Shown: piece after piece, positions 32,336 to 42,155 of the stretch
Position numbering within the stretch: position 1 is the first letter of the stretch
Layout: every line of letters starts with the position of its first letter
DNA from: Odontocerum albicorne
Taxonomy: Eukaryota; Arthropoda; Insecta; Trichoptera; Odontoceridae
Length of the DNA: 64,000 nt
Direction of reading: 5' to 3'
NCBI GenBank assembly: GCA_949825065.1
Contig: OX463865.1
Coordinates: forward strand, 19,324,513 to 19,388,512
Translations under genes and position numbers: made by a program
The notes under the pieces: model-generated
The model's input: the letters and a program-made list of their open reading frames with translations, nothing else
What the model was told of the DNA's origin: nothing
The model's database searches: none

Positions 32336-32714
32336 GAAGAAGAACATAAACTAGCATAGGTTGAGAAACGATTTGATTTCTGGAAACCAAAGGAGGATAG
32401 TTCCTTGTGATATTCATTTAGTTTCCAAGTTGATTTCCTAACTTAAGAGGCTGAAATGCAGAGAAATAGTTAGGGTAGGCGATATTTGGGGCATCTACCC
32501 TCCTGTGAGAGAGAAATCATACGATAGAAAAATAATTAATATTACATTTAAAATATAAATGATTATCATTACTTTGGGGCATTCTGTACATCTTGAAACA
32601 CAATTTAATATATTTTATAAAACACCAGGAATAAATAGTTGACAGTAAATAAAGTGATTTTTGCGCCGGTGTGTATGGACACTATCAGACCATGCTTGCT
32701 TCACATGTCATCTC

Positions 32715-33229
32715 GAGCGATATATAAAGCTGTGATAGCACGAATAGCGTCCATTCTGTCACCAGACGCTCGCTGACGTCTGTCGCACTCACTCCAGTCT
32801 TGTTCTGATAGATCGAGTAAACTCTGACAGTTTATATCCGGGATTGGATAAAATATCGTCTATAATTGACAAAACGACAGCTGTTTTTTGGCTTTGAACG
32901 ATAGTTAAATCAATTTCTTATTAATATCGATGAATAAAATAACAATTATTTTTATATTTCTCGATTATTTTTATTTATTAATTTCGAAATTGTGATTAAA
33001 AATAATTATTTTTCATTGCTTTAATTAAAATTGTGTTACTGTGGATTTCTACTCTGTGGTATTGTGATCATCACTTATTTTTCTTCTCTTCGAGAGGAGA
33101 ATTAATTTCAAAAGTGTCCAAAGTGTGGTTTTCCCCTAAAATAAAAATTACCGGTTTCGGGATTACGAGGTACAAAATTCAATTGCAATGGCATCCAGGA
33201 CGTATTGTTGGCGAATTTCCGCGGTAAGT
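32715..33229 (+). promoter_or_regulatory. Candidate TATA promoter and first exon (weak)
   Basis: TATATAAAG at 32722 is followed about 30 bp later by an initiator-like TCCATTCTGTC. At 33188 TTGCAATGGC gives a fair start context, opening a 12-codon frame (MASRTYCWRISA). This runs straight into GCG|GTAAGT, a strong 5' splice-donor consensus, at 33224. It could be the first exon of a gene extending right, or the promoter of an old LTR element. No second exon was recognised. Confidence 0.25.
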
Positions 33230-33259
33230 TATACAATTTATTTTCCACAATACAATTAG

Positions 33260-33480
33260 TCACAAGGGTATGGTCTGAAAAAAACATCTGGTATCCTCGC
33301 GATTGGGCTCGCCCTATTTAGTGGGTGTATCTCGGCCGGGGGATATTAAGAGAAGAGGCCATACCTTTCGATAGCTTATCTCTTAAATGTATTTTCTGCT
33401 ATGTATCTTGTATGTGTGATTTTGGAATGTATTTAAATATGCACATACACTATGTTGGTATCGATAAATCTATATTTATT
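33260..33480 (+). repeat. Dispersed repeat L
   Basis: 33275-33350 (ACATCTGGTATCCTCGCGAT, GTGTATCTCGGCCGGGGG) is inverted at 13918-13990. 33375-33470 (TCTCTTAAATGTATTTTCTG ... ACACTATGTTGGTATCGATA) matches 12890-12956 joined to 13200-13240. This is the site without the foldback element. Confidence 0.55.
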
Positions 33481-33499
33481 TATTTATTAATTTATTTAG

Positions 33500-33663
33500 T
33501 GGGTAAGGTTGATTGCCTCCGAATCCGGAGGTTTTAGGTTCAATTCCTGTTGGGAACCAGATTAAAAATAAAAGATTTCCAGTCTGATTTACACTTATGG
33601 CATCTTTAACATGTTTCTGGTTGGTTGGAAAAGATTATCACATGGCAATAAGCTTACAGGGTT
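33500..33663 (+). mobile_element. tRNA-headed SINE, head truncated
   Basis: B box GGTTCAATTCC (33538), middle CTTATGGCATCTTTAACATG and the tail TGGTTGGTTGGAAAAGATTA + ATGGCAATAAGC. It pairs tail to tail with the inverted copy that follows. Confidence 0.75.
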
Positions 33664-33679
33664 TTTATTTTAAATTTCA

Positions 33680-33862
33680 CCTGGCGAGTTTATTGCCATG
33701 TGGCAATCTCTTCCAACCAACCAGAAAGATGTTTTTAATGGGCCCTAAGTGAAAACCAGACTGAAATTCCATTTCAAAAAAATCTGGATTCCAGTGGGGA
33801 TCGAACCCGCAACCTCCGGATCGGCAGACAAGCGTCTTACCACCAGGCCACGGAGGGTTGTA
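33680..33862 (-). mobile_element. tRNA-headed SINE, inverted, complete head
   Basis: On the minus strand: CCGTGGCCTGGTGGTAAGAC (A box), GTCTGCCGATCCGGAGGTTG, B box GGTTCGATCCC (33799-33809), middle TCACTTAGGGCCC, and tail TGGTTGGTTGGAAGAGATTG + CCACATGGCAATAAAC. It is the best reference copy of this SINE in the window. Confidence 0.82.
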
Positions 33863-33984
33863 CTGAATACAAATGAAGTGTAATACAGTTTTCAACATTT
33901 ACATCGTTTTAATATAAAGCGAAGCTAAAAATAGCTGTTCTGTAAATATTTCGCTAGGCAAGACCTGTAACGAAATCGTTTCAT

Positions 33985-34560
33985 TATTAAGTCCTAAAGT
34001 GCTATAATCGAAATCGGAGTCAATCATTTTAAAATGTTTTAAATATTTATTACTCATATAAGTTAAATATCATTATAACGAATACCGTTGTAACGAAATT
34101 TTCAACATAACGAATATTTTTAGTCTAATTCAACGCACGTAAATAAAATAATATGTTTAACGAATTACGTTGAAACGAAATAAAATGTTCAGTACAACGA
34201 AGATTTTTCGACCGAAAACGTCGCTGAGGTGATTCGAATCAACGGTCTTGGATGACACTAACAATTTTTTTGATTGGTTATTTATAGCTCTACACATAAA
34301 CGGTTTTGTGGCGCTTTTTTTTTTTCTTTTACGATAGGAAAAGGCATCAAACACCGAAAAAACTGTATTTTGTTCAATATGCAAAATGGCCAAGAACCTC
34401 TCGACCAATTTTGATAAGTGGTTAGTTCGCTTTAAACAATGGCCGAAAAAATAAAAATTCATAACACCGGTCAAATCTGATTGTAACGAATTTCGAACTA
34501 ACGAAATTTTCTTTATAATTAATATTTTTGTTCGAGGCTCCTTCTCCTGTTCTGTGAGCA
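33985..34560. repeat. Degenerate repeat with ATAACGAA-type motifs (Tigger-like ends?)
   Basis: ATTATAACGAATACCGTTGT, CATAACGAATATTTTTAG and TTCAGTACAACGAAGATTTT recall the AT-rich ends of Tigger/pogo elements. Related sequence lies at 34955-35035 (TATGCTGAACGAATTCCGTT). No transposase motif could be recognised in the 134-residue minus frame. Confidence 0.3.
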
Positions 34561-34629
34561 TTTACAGTGTTTTTACCTCAGGTAGGCTGCTAACCTTGCC
34601 TGAGAACCCTCCTCCTTTATTCGGGCTTG

Positions 34630-34915
34630 GGACCGACAGTGCTTCCTTCCTATTGCTGGGAAGACTTTGCGTGATCGTGTAAGGAACACCACAATCCGAG
34701 AGGTCTGCGAGGTATAATATGTGGTCAGATGGGGACGACAGCGTCGACGATACTGGTACCAACATGTACAGAGAATGAATTCCACAAGAATTCCATACAT
34801 AGCTCTGCATGGGGTGCCGGATGGACGGCGTCCACCAGGAAGACCCCTGAAACGATGGAGAGATAGCTGGAGCTCAGCATCACAGGAGGACAATCCTGCA
34901 GTAACAGACTCTGGA
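34630..34915 (+). pseudogene. Diverged LINE-C-like RT C-terminus
   Basis: PIAGKTLRDRVRNTTIREVC, a stop, then VRWGRQRRRYWYQHVQRM, RRPPGRPLKRWRDSW and SSASQEDN. Every block has its counterpart in LINE-C, but at much lower identity, so it is an older or separate subfamily. It lies between the two ATAACGAA-type pieces. Confidence 0.8.
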
Positions 34916-35044
34916 GTCTATAGGAAGTTTAAGAAGAATATTTATGTTGAATTGAATGAATATACGAGAAATAATATGCTGAACGAATTCCGTTATAACG
35001 AATTGAAAAATTCAGTACAAAGAACGTTTTTCATTGTAATTTGT

Positions 35045-35290
35045 TTTATCAGTGACTGTTTATTCTACGTTTTATAATGGTATAACCCTACCGGTTTCAA
35101 GGTTTTCACCTCACCATCAGGGGAGTTGGGAAACAGTCTTGTTTGTGCTCCCCTGATGAGGTGAAAGCTTTAAAACCGGTAGGGTTACACCGTTACAAAA
35201 AGTAGAATAAACAGTGTTTGATAAAACAAATTACAATGTCTTTAAACCTCCACAACGTTAATGCCTTAACTATAAACAATATTACTCGTA
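35045..35290. mobile_element. Penelope-like element ends in inverted orientation
   Basis: 35045-35122 is a minus-strand end (CCCTACCGGTTTCAAGGTTT). 35125-35290 is a plus-strand end (GCTCCCCTGATGAGGTGAAA, AACCGGTAGGGTTACACCG, GGAATAAACAG-type, CTTTAACC... to CTTAACTATAAACAAT). Inverted partial ends are a known habit of Penelope-like elements. In both copies the hammerhead-like core is mutated (CTGATGG; GCTTTAAAACC in place of GAAAC). Confidence 0.8.
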
Positions 35291-35349
35291 TTAAATGCTA
35301 GTACGGCAAAAACAAATGGCATTATATGTTTGTTTTGTTATATTTGATA

Positions 35350-35870
35350 TGAGCAATATTTGGGCAATACGTTCCCAATTTTTGGCAATATTTGGGTGAT
35401 ACGTTCCCAATTTTTGGCAATATTTGGGCAATACGTTCCCAATTTTTGGCAATATTTGGGTGATACGTTCTCAATTTTCGACAATATTTGGGCGGTATGG
35501 TCTCAATTTTGGGCGATATTACACTATAGTATATGTTTGTTTTGTTATATTTGATATGAGCAATATTTGGGCAATACGTTCCCAATTCTTGGCAATATTT
35601 GAGCAATACGTTCCCAAATTTTGACAATATTTGGGTGATACGTTCCCAATTTTTGGAAATATTTGAGCAATACGTTCCCAATTTTTGGCGATATTTGAGC
35701 AATACGTTCTCAATTTTCGACAATATTTGGTCGGTACGTTCTCAATTTTTGACGATATTTGGGCAATACTTTCCCAATTTTTGGCAATCAGTTCTCAATA
35801 TTTGGACAATACGTTCCCTAAGTCTCAGCAATACGTTCTGCATTTAGTTTGGGCAATATAAGATGGTTTT
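35350..35870. repeat. 32-bp tandem array, about 16 units in two blocks
   Basis: TTTGGGCAATACGTTCCCAA + TTTTTGGCAATA recurs every 32 bp. A longer element containing TATATGTTTGTTTTGTTATA + TTTGATATGAGC occurs at 35325 and again at 35533, so a block of about 200 bp was duplicated. Long frames on both strands are products of the repeat. Confidence 0.93.
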
Positions 35871-36018
35871 GGACAATATTTTTTATAGTCCCGTGAATTT
35901 CGTTATATTGGGATTTAACCCGTACAACATTTGCAATATAAATATTTTTAATGGAAAGACGAACCACAGAGTACACAGCGGAACTTCACTACACAAGGCC
36001 TGTGACAAAGGGATCCCA

Positions 36019-36297
36019 TTCCTAAATAATAATAATAATAATAATGAAACAAACTTTTATACAGCGCCGCCGTTTTAAACTCTCCTCAAGTAAATTCAAT
36101 CCCACTATTATTAGCAGATTAAAAATATAACAAAATAAAAATGTATAAATTGAGTATAAAGATAGGAAGGTAGTGGATGCGGCCATTAGATAAGCTACTT
36201 CCCCGCATCTGCGTATGTTCAGAAAAAAACATTTTCGGTAAGAAAACTGCGGAAAACTTATCAAGGTTAGACACACTACCAAGAAACCTTTGTGGCG
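36019..36297 (-). mobile_element. Repeat J (SINE-like), copy
   Basis: ATAATAATAATAATAATAAT tail (36029-36048), then TTTAAACTCTCCTCAAG, CCCACTATTATTAGCAG, GATGCGGCCATTAGATAAGC, TTTTCGGTAAGAAAACTGCG and CCAAGAAACCTTTGT. It matches 53050-53440 (minus), 42890-43065 (plus) and 57400-57650 (plus). A trinucleotide tail and a B-box-like GGTTTCAAACC in one copy suggest a SINE. Confidence 0.6.
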
Positions 36298-36806
36298 AGG
36301 TGGCGCAGAGGAAACGCACGTTTTTTTGAATTGCTAGTATTTTGCAAAGAGAGGAAACGCATGTTTTTCATTTCAGTGTAACATTGTTTATTTTCAAGAT
36401 AATTTTTTAATCAATGCAGACAGATGAAGCAATAATATTGCACCTTTAAATTAATTGTGAAAAATAATGTCAGCCAAGTGAAGTGTTGCCCTTCTTCGCG
36501 GTCACATGTCTGCAGCCTCTCTTGAAAGTTACGCATCACTCTCACAAACATTTCTTCTGGTATTCCTTCGATTTCTTGATGAATAGAAACTTTCAGTGGG
36601 CGAAGAAGGGCAACACTTCACTTGCCTGACATTAGTTTTCACAATTAATTTAAAGGTGCAATATTATTACTTAATTTACCCGTATTGATTAAAAAATTAT
36701 CTTGAAAATAAACAATGTCATGCTTAAATGAAAAACATGCGTTTCCTCTCATTGCAAAATACTAGCCATTCAAAAAACATGCGTTTCCTCTGGGCCACCC
36801 TGTAGA
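36298..36806. mobile_element. Long-TIR MITE (about 190-bp arms)
   Basis: The left arm starts GGTGGCGCAGAGGAAACGCA. The right arm ends TGCGTTTCCTCTGGGCCACC + CTGTAG. Inner arm ends GTGTTGCCCTTCTTCGC (36487) and GCGAAGAAGGGCAACAC (36601) leave a unique spacer of about 115 bp. It has no ORF. A second copy of the terminus lies at 37276-37315 beyond the palindromic array. Confidence 0.85.
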
Positions 36807-37275
36807 TCTTTCGATATGTGATAGTAATATATCACATATCGAAAGATCTACAGGTACCTGTAGATCCACCCTGTAGATATTTCGATATGTGATAGTAATA
36901 TATCATATATCGAAAGATCTACAGGTACCTGTAGATCCACTCTGTAGATATTTCGATATGTGATAGTAATATTTCACATATCGAAAGATCTACAGGTACC
37001 TGTAGATCTACCCTGTAGATCTTTCGATATGTGATAGTAATATATCACATATCGAAAGATCTACAGGTACCTGTAGATCCACCCTGTAGATCTTTCAATA
37101 TGTGCTAGTAATATATCACATATCGAAAGATCTACAGGTACCTGTAGATCCACTCTGTAGATATTTCGATATGTGATAGTAATATATCAAATATCGAAAG
37201 ATCTACGGGTATCTGTAGATCCACCCTGTAGATCTTTCGAAATGTGATAGTTATATATCACATATCGAAATATCT
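36800..37275. repeat. 71-bp array of nested palindromes, about 7 units
   Basis: Each unit is GTAGATCTTTCGATATGTGA + TAGTAATA + the inverse ATCACATATCGAAAGATCTA, followed by CAGGTACCTGTAGATCCACC. The AGGTACCT joint is itself palindromic, so every unit can fold alone or with its neighbour. The unit includes CCACCCTGTAGAT, the terminal bases of the MITE at its left, so the array seems built on a MITE end. Confidence 0.93.
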
Positions 37276-37315
37276 ACAGGGTGGCGCAGAGGAAACGCAT
37301 GTTTTTTTAATGGCT
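37276..37315. mobile_element. MITE terminus fragment
   Basis: ACAGGGTGGCGCAGAGGAAA + CGCATGTTTTTTTAATGGCT repeats the left end of the MITE at 36298 and closes the palindromic array. Confidence 0.7.
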
Positions 37316-37409
37316 ACAGGTGTAGTGTAATGTACGTATGTCCTTCTTTTTTACAGTTCATTTCGATCCCACCACCACACGTGGTGTCACAGCAGAGGTC
37401 ACCAAATTC

Positions 37410-37535
37410 GAAGCTAGTTTACCGGCCTCTGAAGCTAGTTTAACGACCTCTGAAGCTAGTTAACCGACCTCTGAAGCTAGTTTACCGACCTCTGAAGCTA
37501 GTTTACCGACCTCTGAAGCTAGTTTACCGACCACG
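37410..37535. repeat. 21-bp tandem array, 6 copies
   Basis: GAAGCTAGTTTACCGACCTC + T recurs every 21 bp, with single-base variants in three units. Confidence 0.93.
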
Positions 37536-37924
37536 GATATCGTCATCTTATTACGAAACAGCCCTATACAAGTTATGTATGTTATGTTACGAGTATTTGT
37601 TGTTATTGTACGTATCGGATACGCATCAAAGGGTATACTCGTAGCTTAAAGAAACATAGTTTGAGTGATGTTTTCATGTTAATTTAACCTTCCGTTTTAA
37701 GTATACCGTTGTTGACAAATTGTGTAATATATTGTAGTGTGTTACAACATTAGTTTCCTATTCACTTTGCAAAGTCCTTAACAAATATCTCTAGATAATA
37801 TTTACTACATAATTGAACTTATGTAATTAGTCCACAAAAATGGTGACAACATAATAATATTGACAAGACTGCGGAAGTATTTTGACGAGTTTAAATATAC
37901 TTAAATGTGAAAAATATTGAAAAT

Positions 37925-39118
37925 AACCTGATGCTGTAGAACTGCGTTCTCCTTGGAATATATCATGCATAATAGGGTGATAATATATGACATAATAAAT
38001 GCCGTAGAACTGCGTTCTCCTTGGAATATATCATGCATAGGGTGATAATATATGACAGAATAAATGCTGTAGAACTGCGTTCTCCTTGGAATATATCATG
38101 CATAATAGGGTGATAATATATGACAGAATAAATGCTGTGGAACTGCATTCTCCTTGGAATATATGTATCATAATAGGGTGATAATACATGACATAATAAA
38201 TGCCGTAGAACTGCGTTCTCCTTGGAATATATCATGCATAGGGTGATAATATATGACAGAATAAATGCTGTAGAACTGCGTTCTCCTTGGAATATATCAT
38301 GCATAATAGGGTGATAATATATGACAGAATAAATGCTGTGGAACTGCATTCTCCTTGGAATATATGTATCATAATAGGGTGATAATACATGACATAATAA
38401 ATGCCGTAGAACTGCGTTCTCCTTGGAATATATCATGCATAGGGTGATAATATATGACAGAATAAATGCTGTAAAACTGCGTTCTCCTTGGAATATATCA
38501 TGCATAGGGTGATAATATATGACAGAATAAATGTTGTAGAACTGCGTTCTTCTTGGAATATATCATGCATAGGGTGATAATACATGACAGAATAAATGCT
38601 GTAGAAGTGCATTCTCCTTGGAATATATTATATCATACATAGGGTGATAATATAAGACAGAATAAATGCTGTAGAACTGCGTTCTCCTTGGAATATACTA
38701 TATCATGCATAATAGGGTGATAATACATGACAGAATAAATGCTGTAGAAGTGCGTCTCCTTGGAATATATCATACATAGGGTGATAATATATGACAGAAT
38801 AAATGCTGTAGAACTGCGTTCTCCTTGGAATACATCATGCATAGGGTGATAATATAAGACAGAATAAATGCTGTAGAAGTGCGTTCTCCTTGGAATATAT
38901 CATGCATAGGGTGATAATATAAGACAGAATAGATGCTGTAGAACTGCGTTCTCCTTGGAATATATCATACATAGGGTGATAATATAAGACAGAATAAATG
39001 CTGTAGAAATGCGTTCTCCTTGGAATATATCATACATAGGGTGATAATATAAGACATAATAAATGCTGTAGAAGTGCGTTCTCCTTGGAATATATCATGC
39101 ATAGGGTGATAATATATG
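37925..39118. repeat. 65-67-bp tandem array, about 18 units, with 201-bp higher-order repeat
   Basis: TAAATGCTGTAGAACTGCG + TTCTCCTTGGAATATATCAT + GCATAGGGTGATAATATATG + ACAGAA recurs. Between 37963 and 38505 three-unit blocks of 201 bp repeat with the same private variants (ATATGTATCATAATAGGG, CATGACATAATAAATGCCG). The last unit runs into LINE sequence at 39119. Confidence 0.93.
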
Positions 39119-39430
39119 ACATAATACGGAATGAAGTGGTGAGGGATGAATGTAAACTTAAGGTTGACGTGTTCAGTAAGATGAAGAAGAACACACTAAG
39201 ATGATTCAGACACGTGGAACGAATGAATGAAGAAACAATAAAATGTGAGTGAAAGACGTGGTAGAGAAATACTGATATTTTGAAAGGAGCTGCAAAAATT
39301 CAGATAAATCGTACAAGTTATATGGGCGTAGAAGAGGCGAAAAATGTGTCGTGATAGTAAAGCCTGGCGCTCTCTCCTCTCCGCCAACCCCGACAGGGAA
39401 CGGCGTGATGGTATGTATATATGTGTGTAT
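39119..39430 (+). pseudogene. LINE RT C-terminus next to the 65-bp array
   Basis: RNEVVRDECKLKVDVFSKMK then RHVERMNEETIKCE, and later VEEAKNVSRDSKAWRSLLSA + NPDRERRDGM. The RNE.VR, (F)RHVERMNE and D.KAWRSL blocks are typical of the end of an RTE-like LINE. It has two stops. Confidence 0.65.
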
Positions 39431-39539
39431 CTCGTCAGTGGCTTCTAATGTGGAAATTAAAATTATTGTTAGATTAGAACCGAGTGGCAGATAAAAAAAG
39501 ACAAATTCAAGAAATGTACTCGTTTGTACAGCACACGTT

Positions 39540-39775
39540 GCAGAGGATGCCAAGTCCTTGGGTCCCGATATGCTGTTTTTGGAAATCTGGCAATCCTGGA
39601 TCCATCAGACAAGCAGGAATGTCATAAAACGCCTCCATCTAGATCGATAATCCTGTAAAACGTCCTGTAGTCTCCAAGAACGGAGCAAGTACAGGAATGC
39701 AGGGCAGTTTGGAGCTGGAGAGGTCTACGATCTTACATACAATGTATCCTCTCCAGCAGAAGAAGAATTACAAAT
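39540..39775 (+). mobile_element. LINE 3' end
   Basis: Low coding quality, but it finishes TACAATGTATCCTCTCCAGC + AGAAGAAGAA, the 3' terminus common to another RTE-like LINE group. The upstream part resembles a broken C-terminal domain. Confidence 0.4.
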
Positions 39776-39969
39776 AGTTCCAATAATATACAGTTCACCC
39801 ACTAGTCAAGTATAATTTATAGTAAAACAGGTGACAGAAGACTCGAATAAATGCTAACTGGACATTCCTTGACTGATATTATAGGTCAGTAGACACAACT
39901 TGATCTCCTGATGAGAACAGCGATCCTGCATTATGATATACTCGTATTTCTGCGCACAGTCAAATATAT

Positions 39970-40250
39970 TTTCACCCTATCGTCGTAGCTCATGACTGAG
40001 CATCGTGACTCCCATGATAGCCTCTGACGAGTCCTTTCCATCCATCCCTGCAATCCGCGGCTCGAAGGACAGTTCTTGCATCTCTCACTTGTTCAGTCCG
40101 ATGCGTTGAGATTGTTTCTCTTATGCGTCGTCCTATGTTACTGCGCCTCCAGTAACCAAAAACATTTCTAAACTGTCTCCTTGGTCACGAGCAATGTGCC
40201 CAAAGAATCAGGAGCCTAGTTGAAGGCATGTTGTCATTGTCTTATAATCG
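39970..40250 (-). mobile_element. LINE-M C-terminal fragment, second copy
   Basis: CGTAGCTCATGACTGAGCAT + CGTGACTCCCATGATAGCCT and on parallels 27460-27700 block for block (both encode, on the minus strand, the RWTD ... AxxCRDG...GYHGSHDAQS end). Confidence 0.78.
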
Positions 40251-40399
40251 CAAACAAATTATGATTAGTCAGTGGCCGTGGTCTAAGGCCTCGGTCACAC
40301 AGGAAGGAGCCTCGCTTGGTGCTTAGAGATATGCTGCGAGTTAGGCGACATCATAGTATAAATAAGGGCAGTTGTTAAGGGTCTATTAAAACCAAAATT

Positions 40400-40516
40400 T
40401 TACTACGTAACAGTTTTACCAATGTAACAGTTTTACAAATTATTTCGTAACAGTTTTACAAATTATTACATAACAGTTTTACAAATTATTACATAACAGT
40501 TTTACAAATTATTAGC
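40400..40516. repeat. 23-bp tandem array, about 5 copies
   Basis: GTAACAGTTTTACAAATTAT + TAC-type units recur every 23 bp. Confidence 0.9.
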
Positions 40517-40935
40517 TGCAACCTCTTCACTATGGAACAAAACATTTTGCCTATACATACTATATAGCTTTATAAATACTGAATTTATAATCATTCAAAA
40601 TATGTATACATTTTTTTAGACCACACTGTATTGTTTTATTTACATATACTTTACTTCGCAGTTAAACAGATGCACTTGTTATTTTACGTCCTACTTAATG
40701 ACAATGTTGCGTTTTGTTTACTTCAAGATAGGCTTGTTTACAAATTGATATTGATTTTCGTTCACACATATTCGTAAAGTTTTATGTATTCGACGTTCAA
40801 AAAGTCTAAATTAGCTCGAGTGTCGCAAATGAATTGATTTCAAACTTTGTCTCATTGTATTCAAGTTCTTTTTCACTTTAAAATCCGATCCAAATCCAGA
40901 CAACCTCTCGTTTTACGAAAGGTTTACTGAAATTG
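40517..40935. other. AT-rich interval with one dispersed repeat
   Basis: 40794-40868 (AAAGTCTAAATTAGCTCGAG + TGTCGCAAATG, GATTTCAAACTTTGT) matches 50842-50915, just upstream of a LINE C-terminus. No other feature. Confidence 0.45.
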
Positions 40936-41612
40936 TCGTATAAAGGGTCTTTTGAATTGAGCGGTTTTTTTATATTCTTGGATAAAACACAGATGGCGTC
41001 TCGAACTTGCCTGGATCATGTGATATTTGAGCAGTGTAATGTATGACATTTATAACAATGGAGTCGTATACAATACAACAACGCGTTCAAATTGTTGAAT
41101 TATTTTATGTATTGTAATCTCCGGAAACGGTGATGTTAATTGGCCACCAAGATCATGTGATCTGACACCGTTGGGACTATTTTCTCTGGGGTTACGTGAA
41201 AAGCCAGGTCTATAAGAATGACCCCCGATCAATTCCTGAACTGAAGGACGAAATTATTCGCGTTATTGGTGAGTTCCCATAGAACCGCAATTATGTCAAA
41301 AAATGTCATCGAAAATTTTGATATAAGAGTGGACATCTGTGGAACTGCAAGAAGTGGACATTTGGCGGATATTGTTTTTTTTGTGTTTAAATGTCATACA
41401 TTATACTTCAATGACCAATAAAAAGTTTTTTTTTGAAATCATAACAAGTTGTGTGTTGTTTGTACTCCCCTGAAGATGAGGTGAAAGCCTTGAAACCGGT
41501 AGGGATATACCGTCATAAAAAAGTGGAATAAACAGTGTTTGTTAAAAATAAATTACAAGTTGTGTGTTTTATTAAAGAATTTAAAAAATTTGAATTTAAA
41601 AAACCGCTCAAT
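40936..41612 (+). mobile_element. Tc1/mariner-superfamily element, internally deleted, with Penelope insert
   Basis: The left terminus is AAGGGTCTTTTGAATTGAGC. ATG at 41059 opens MESYTIQQRVQIVELFY, a typical N-terminal HTH start. After an internal deletion the sequence jumps to the C-terminal catalytic region: YFLWGYVKSQVYKNDPRSI then PELKDEIIRVIGEFP. The right terminus ACCGCTCAATTTGAAAG is near 41596-41612, displaced by a 97-bp Penelope end at 41458-41554. Stops and the deletion make it non-functional. Confidence 0.75.
41458..41554 (+). mobile_element. Penelope-like element end with 14-bp target duplication
   Basis: GTTTGTACTCCCCTGAAGAT ... GAAACCGGTAGGGATATACC ... AACAGTGTTTGTTAAAAATA. ACAAGTTGTGTGTT stands on both sides (41444-41457 and 41555-41568). 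This fixes the inserted unit at 97 bp and shows that the 3' tail alone was copied into the mariner 3' UTR. Confidence 0.88.
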
Positions 41613-41843
41613 TTGAAAGTGTCAGATCACATGATCTTCGTGGACAATTAACATCACAGTTTCCGGAGATTACAATACATAAAATAATTCAACAATTTGA
41701 ACGCGTTGTTGTATTGTATACGACTCCATTTTTATAAATGTCATACATTACACTTCTCAAATGTTACAAGGTCCAGGCAAGTTCACGACGCCATCTGTGT
41801 TTTATCCAAGAATTTAAAAGACCGCTCAATTTGAAAGACCCTT
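41606..41843 (-). mobile_element. Inverted second copy of the same deleted mariner 5' half
   Basis: The reverse complement repeats terminus, 5' UTR, ATG GAG TCG... and the same internal-deletion junction (TAATCTCCGGAAAC, TGATGTTAATTG). Because both copies share that junction, the deletion came first. The pair forms an inverted repeat with arms of about 235 bp. Confidence 0.82.
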
Positions 41844-41844
41844 T

Positions 41845-42150
41845 ACCTTGAAAGCTCTGCAGAGTGTCTCTTTGTTTATCAGTCTGTAGAATATATTTCA
41901 ACACATGTTTAGACACGTTCTTTTAAACGTATGTAGAAGATCCTACAAATTAGTTCTATTTGGACCCGAAGACTTTATGTGGGTCTACAGATTCATATGT
42001 CAAAATCTTCGAGATCTGACACTTCACTGCACCATTGATGACGTGATGTCCAGCATATTTTCAATATCTAAGTTATATTGTCCATGTTATAAATCAAGAC
42101 TCAGAAATCAGGAAACTGTCGCTTAAAGATTAAATGTTTACAAAAACAAT
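41845..42150. repeat. Unexpanded counterpart of the 88-bp array locus
   Basis: CTCTGCAGAG, AATATATTTCAACACATGTT, GAAGATCCTACAAATTAG, CAGATTCATATGTCAAAAT, CACTTCACTGCACCATTGAT and, after the array position, AGAAATCAGGAAACTGTCGC follow in the same order as 1155-1260 and 2285-2385. One copy of the 88-bp segment is present. The 73-residue plus frame here (41905-42126) is unidentified. Confidence 0.75.
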
Positions 42151-42155
42151 TACTA

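Noticed and set aside
35322..35847. Several 60-133-residue frames on both strands
   Set aside because: Products of the 32-bp array. The same peptides recur in different frames.
37963..38842. 180-residue minus-strand frame with internal 67-residue repeats
   Set aside because: The period equals the 201-bp higher-order repeat of a noncoding-looking array. No start context, no homologue recognised.
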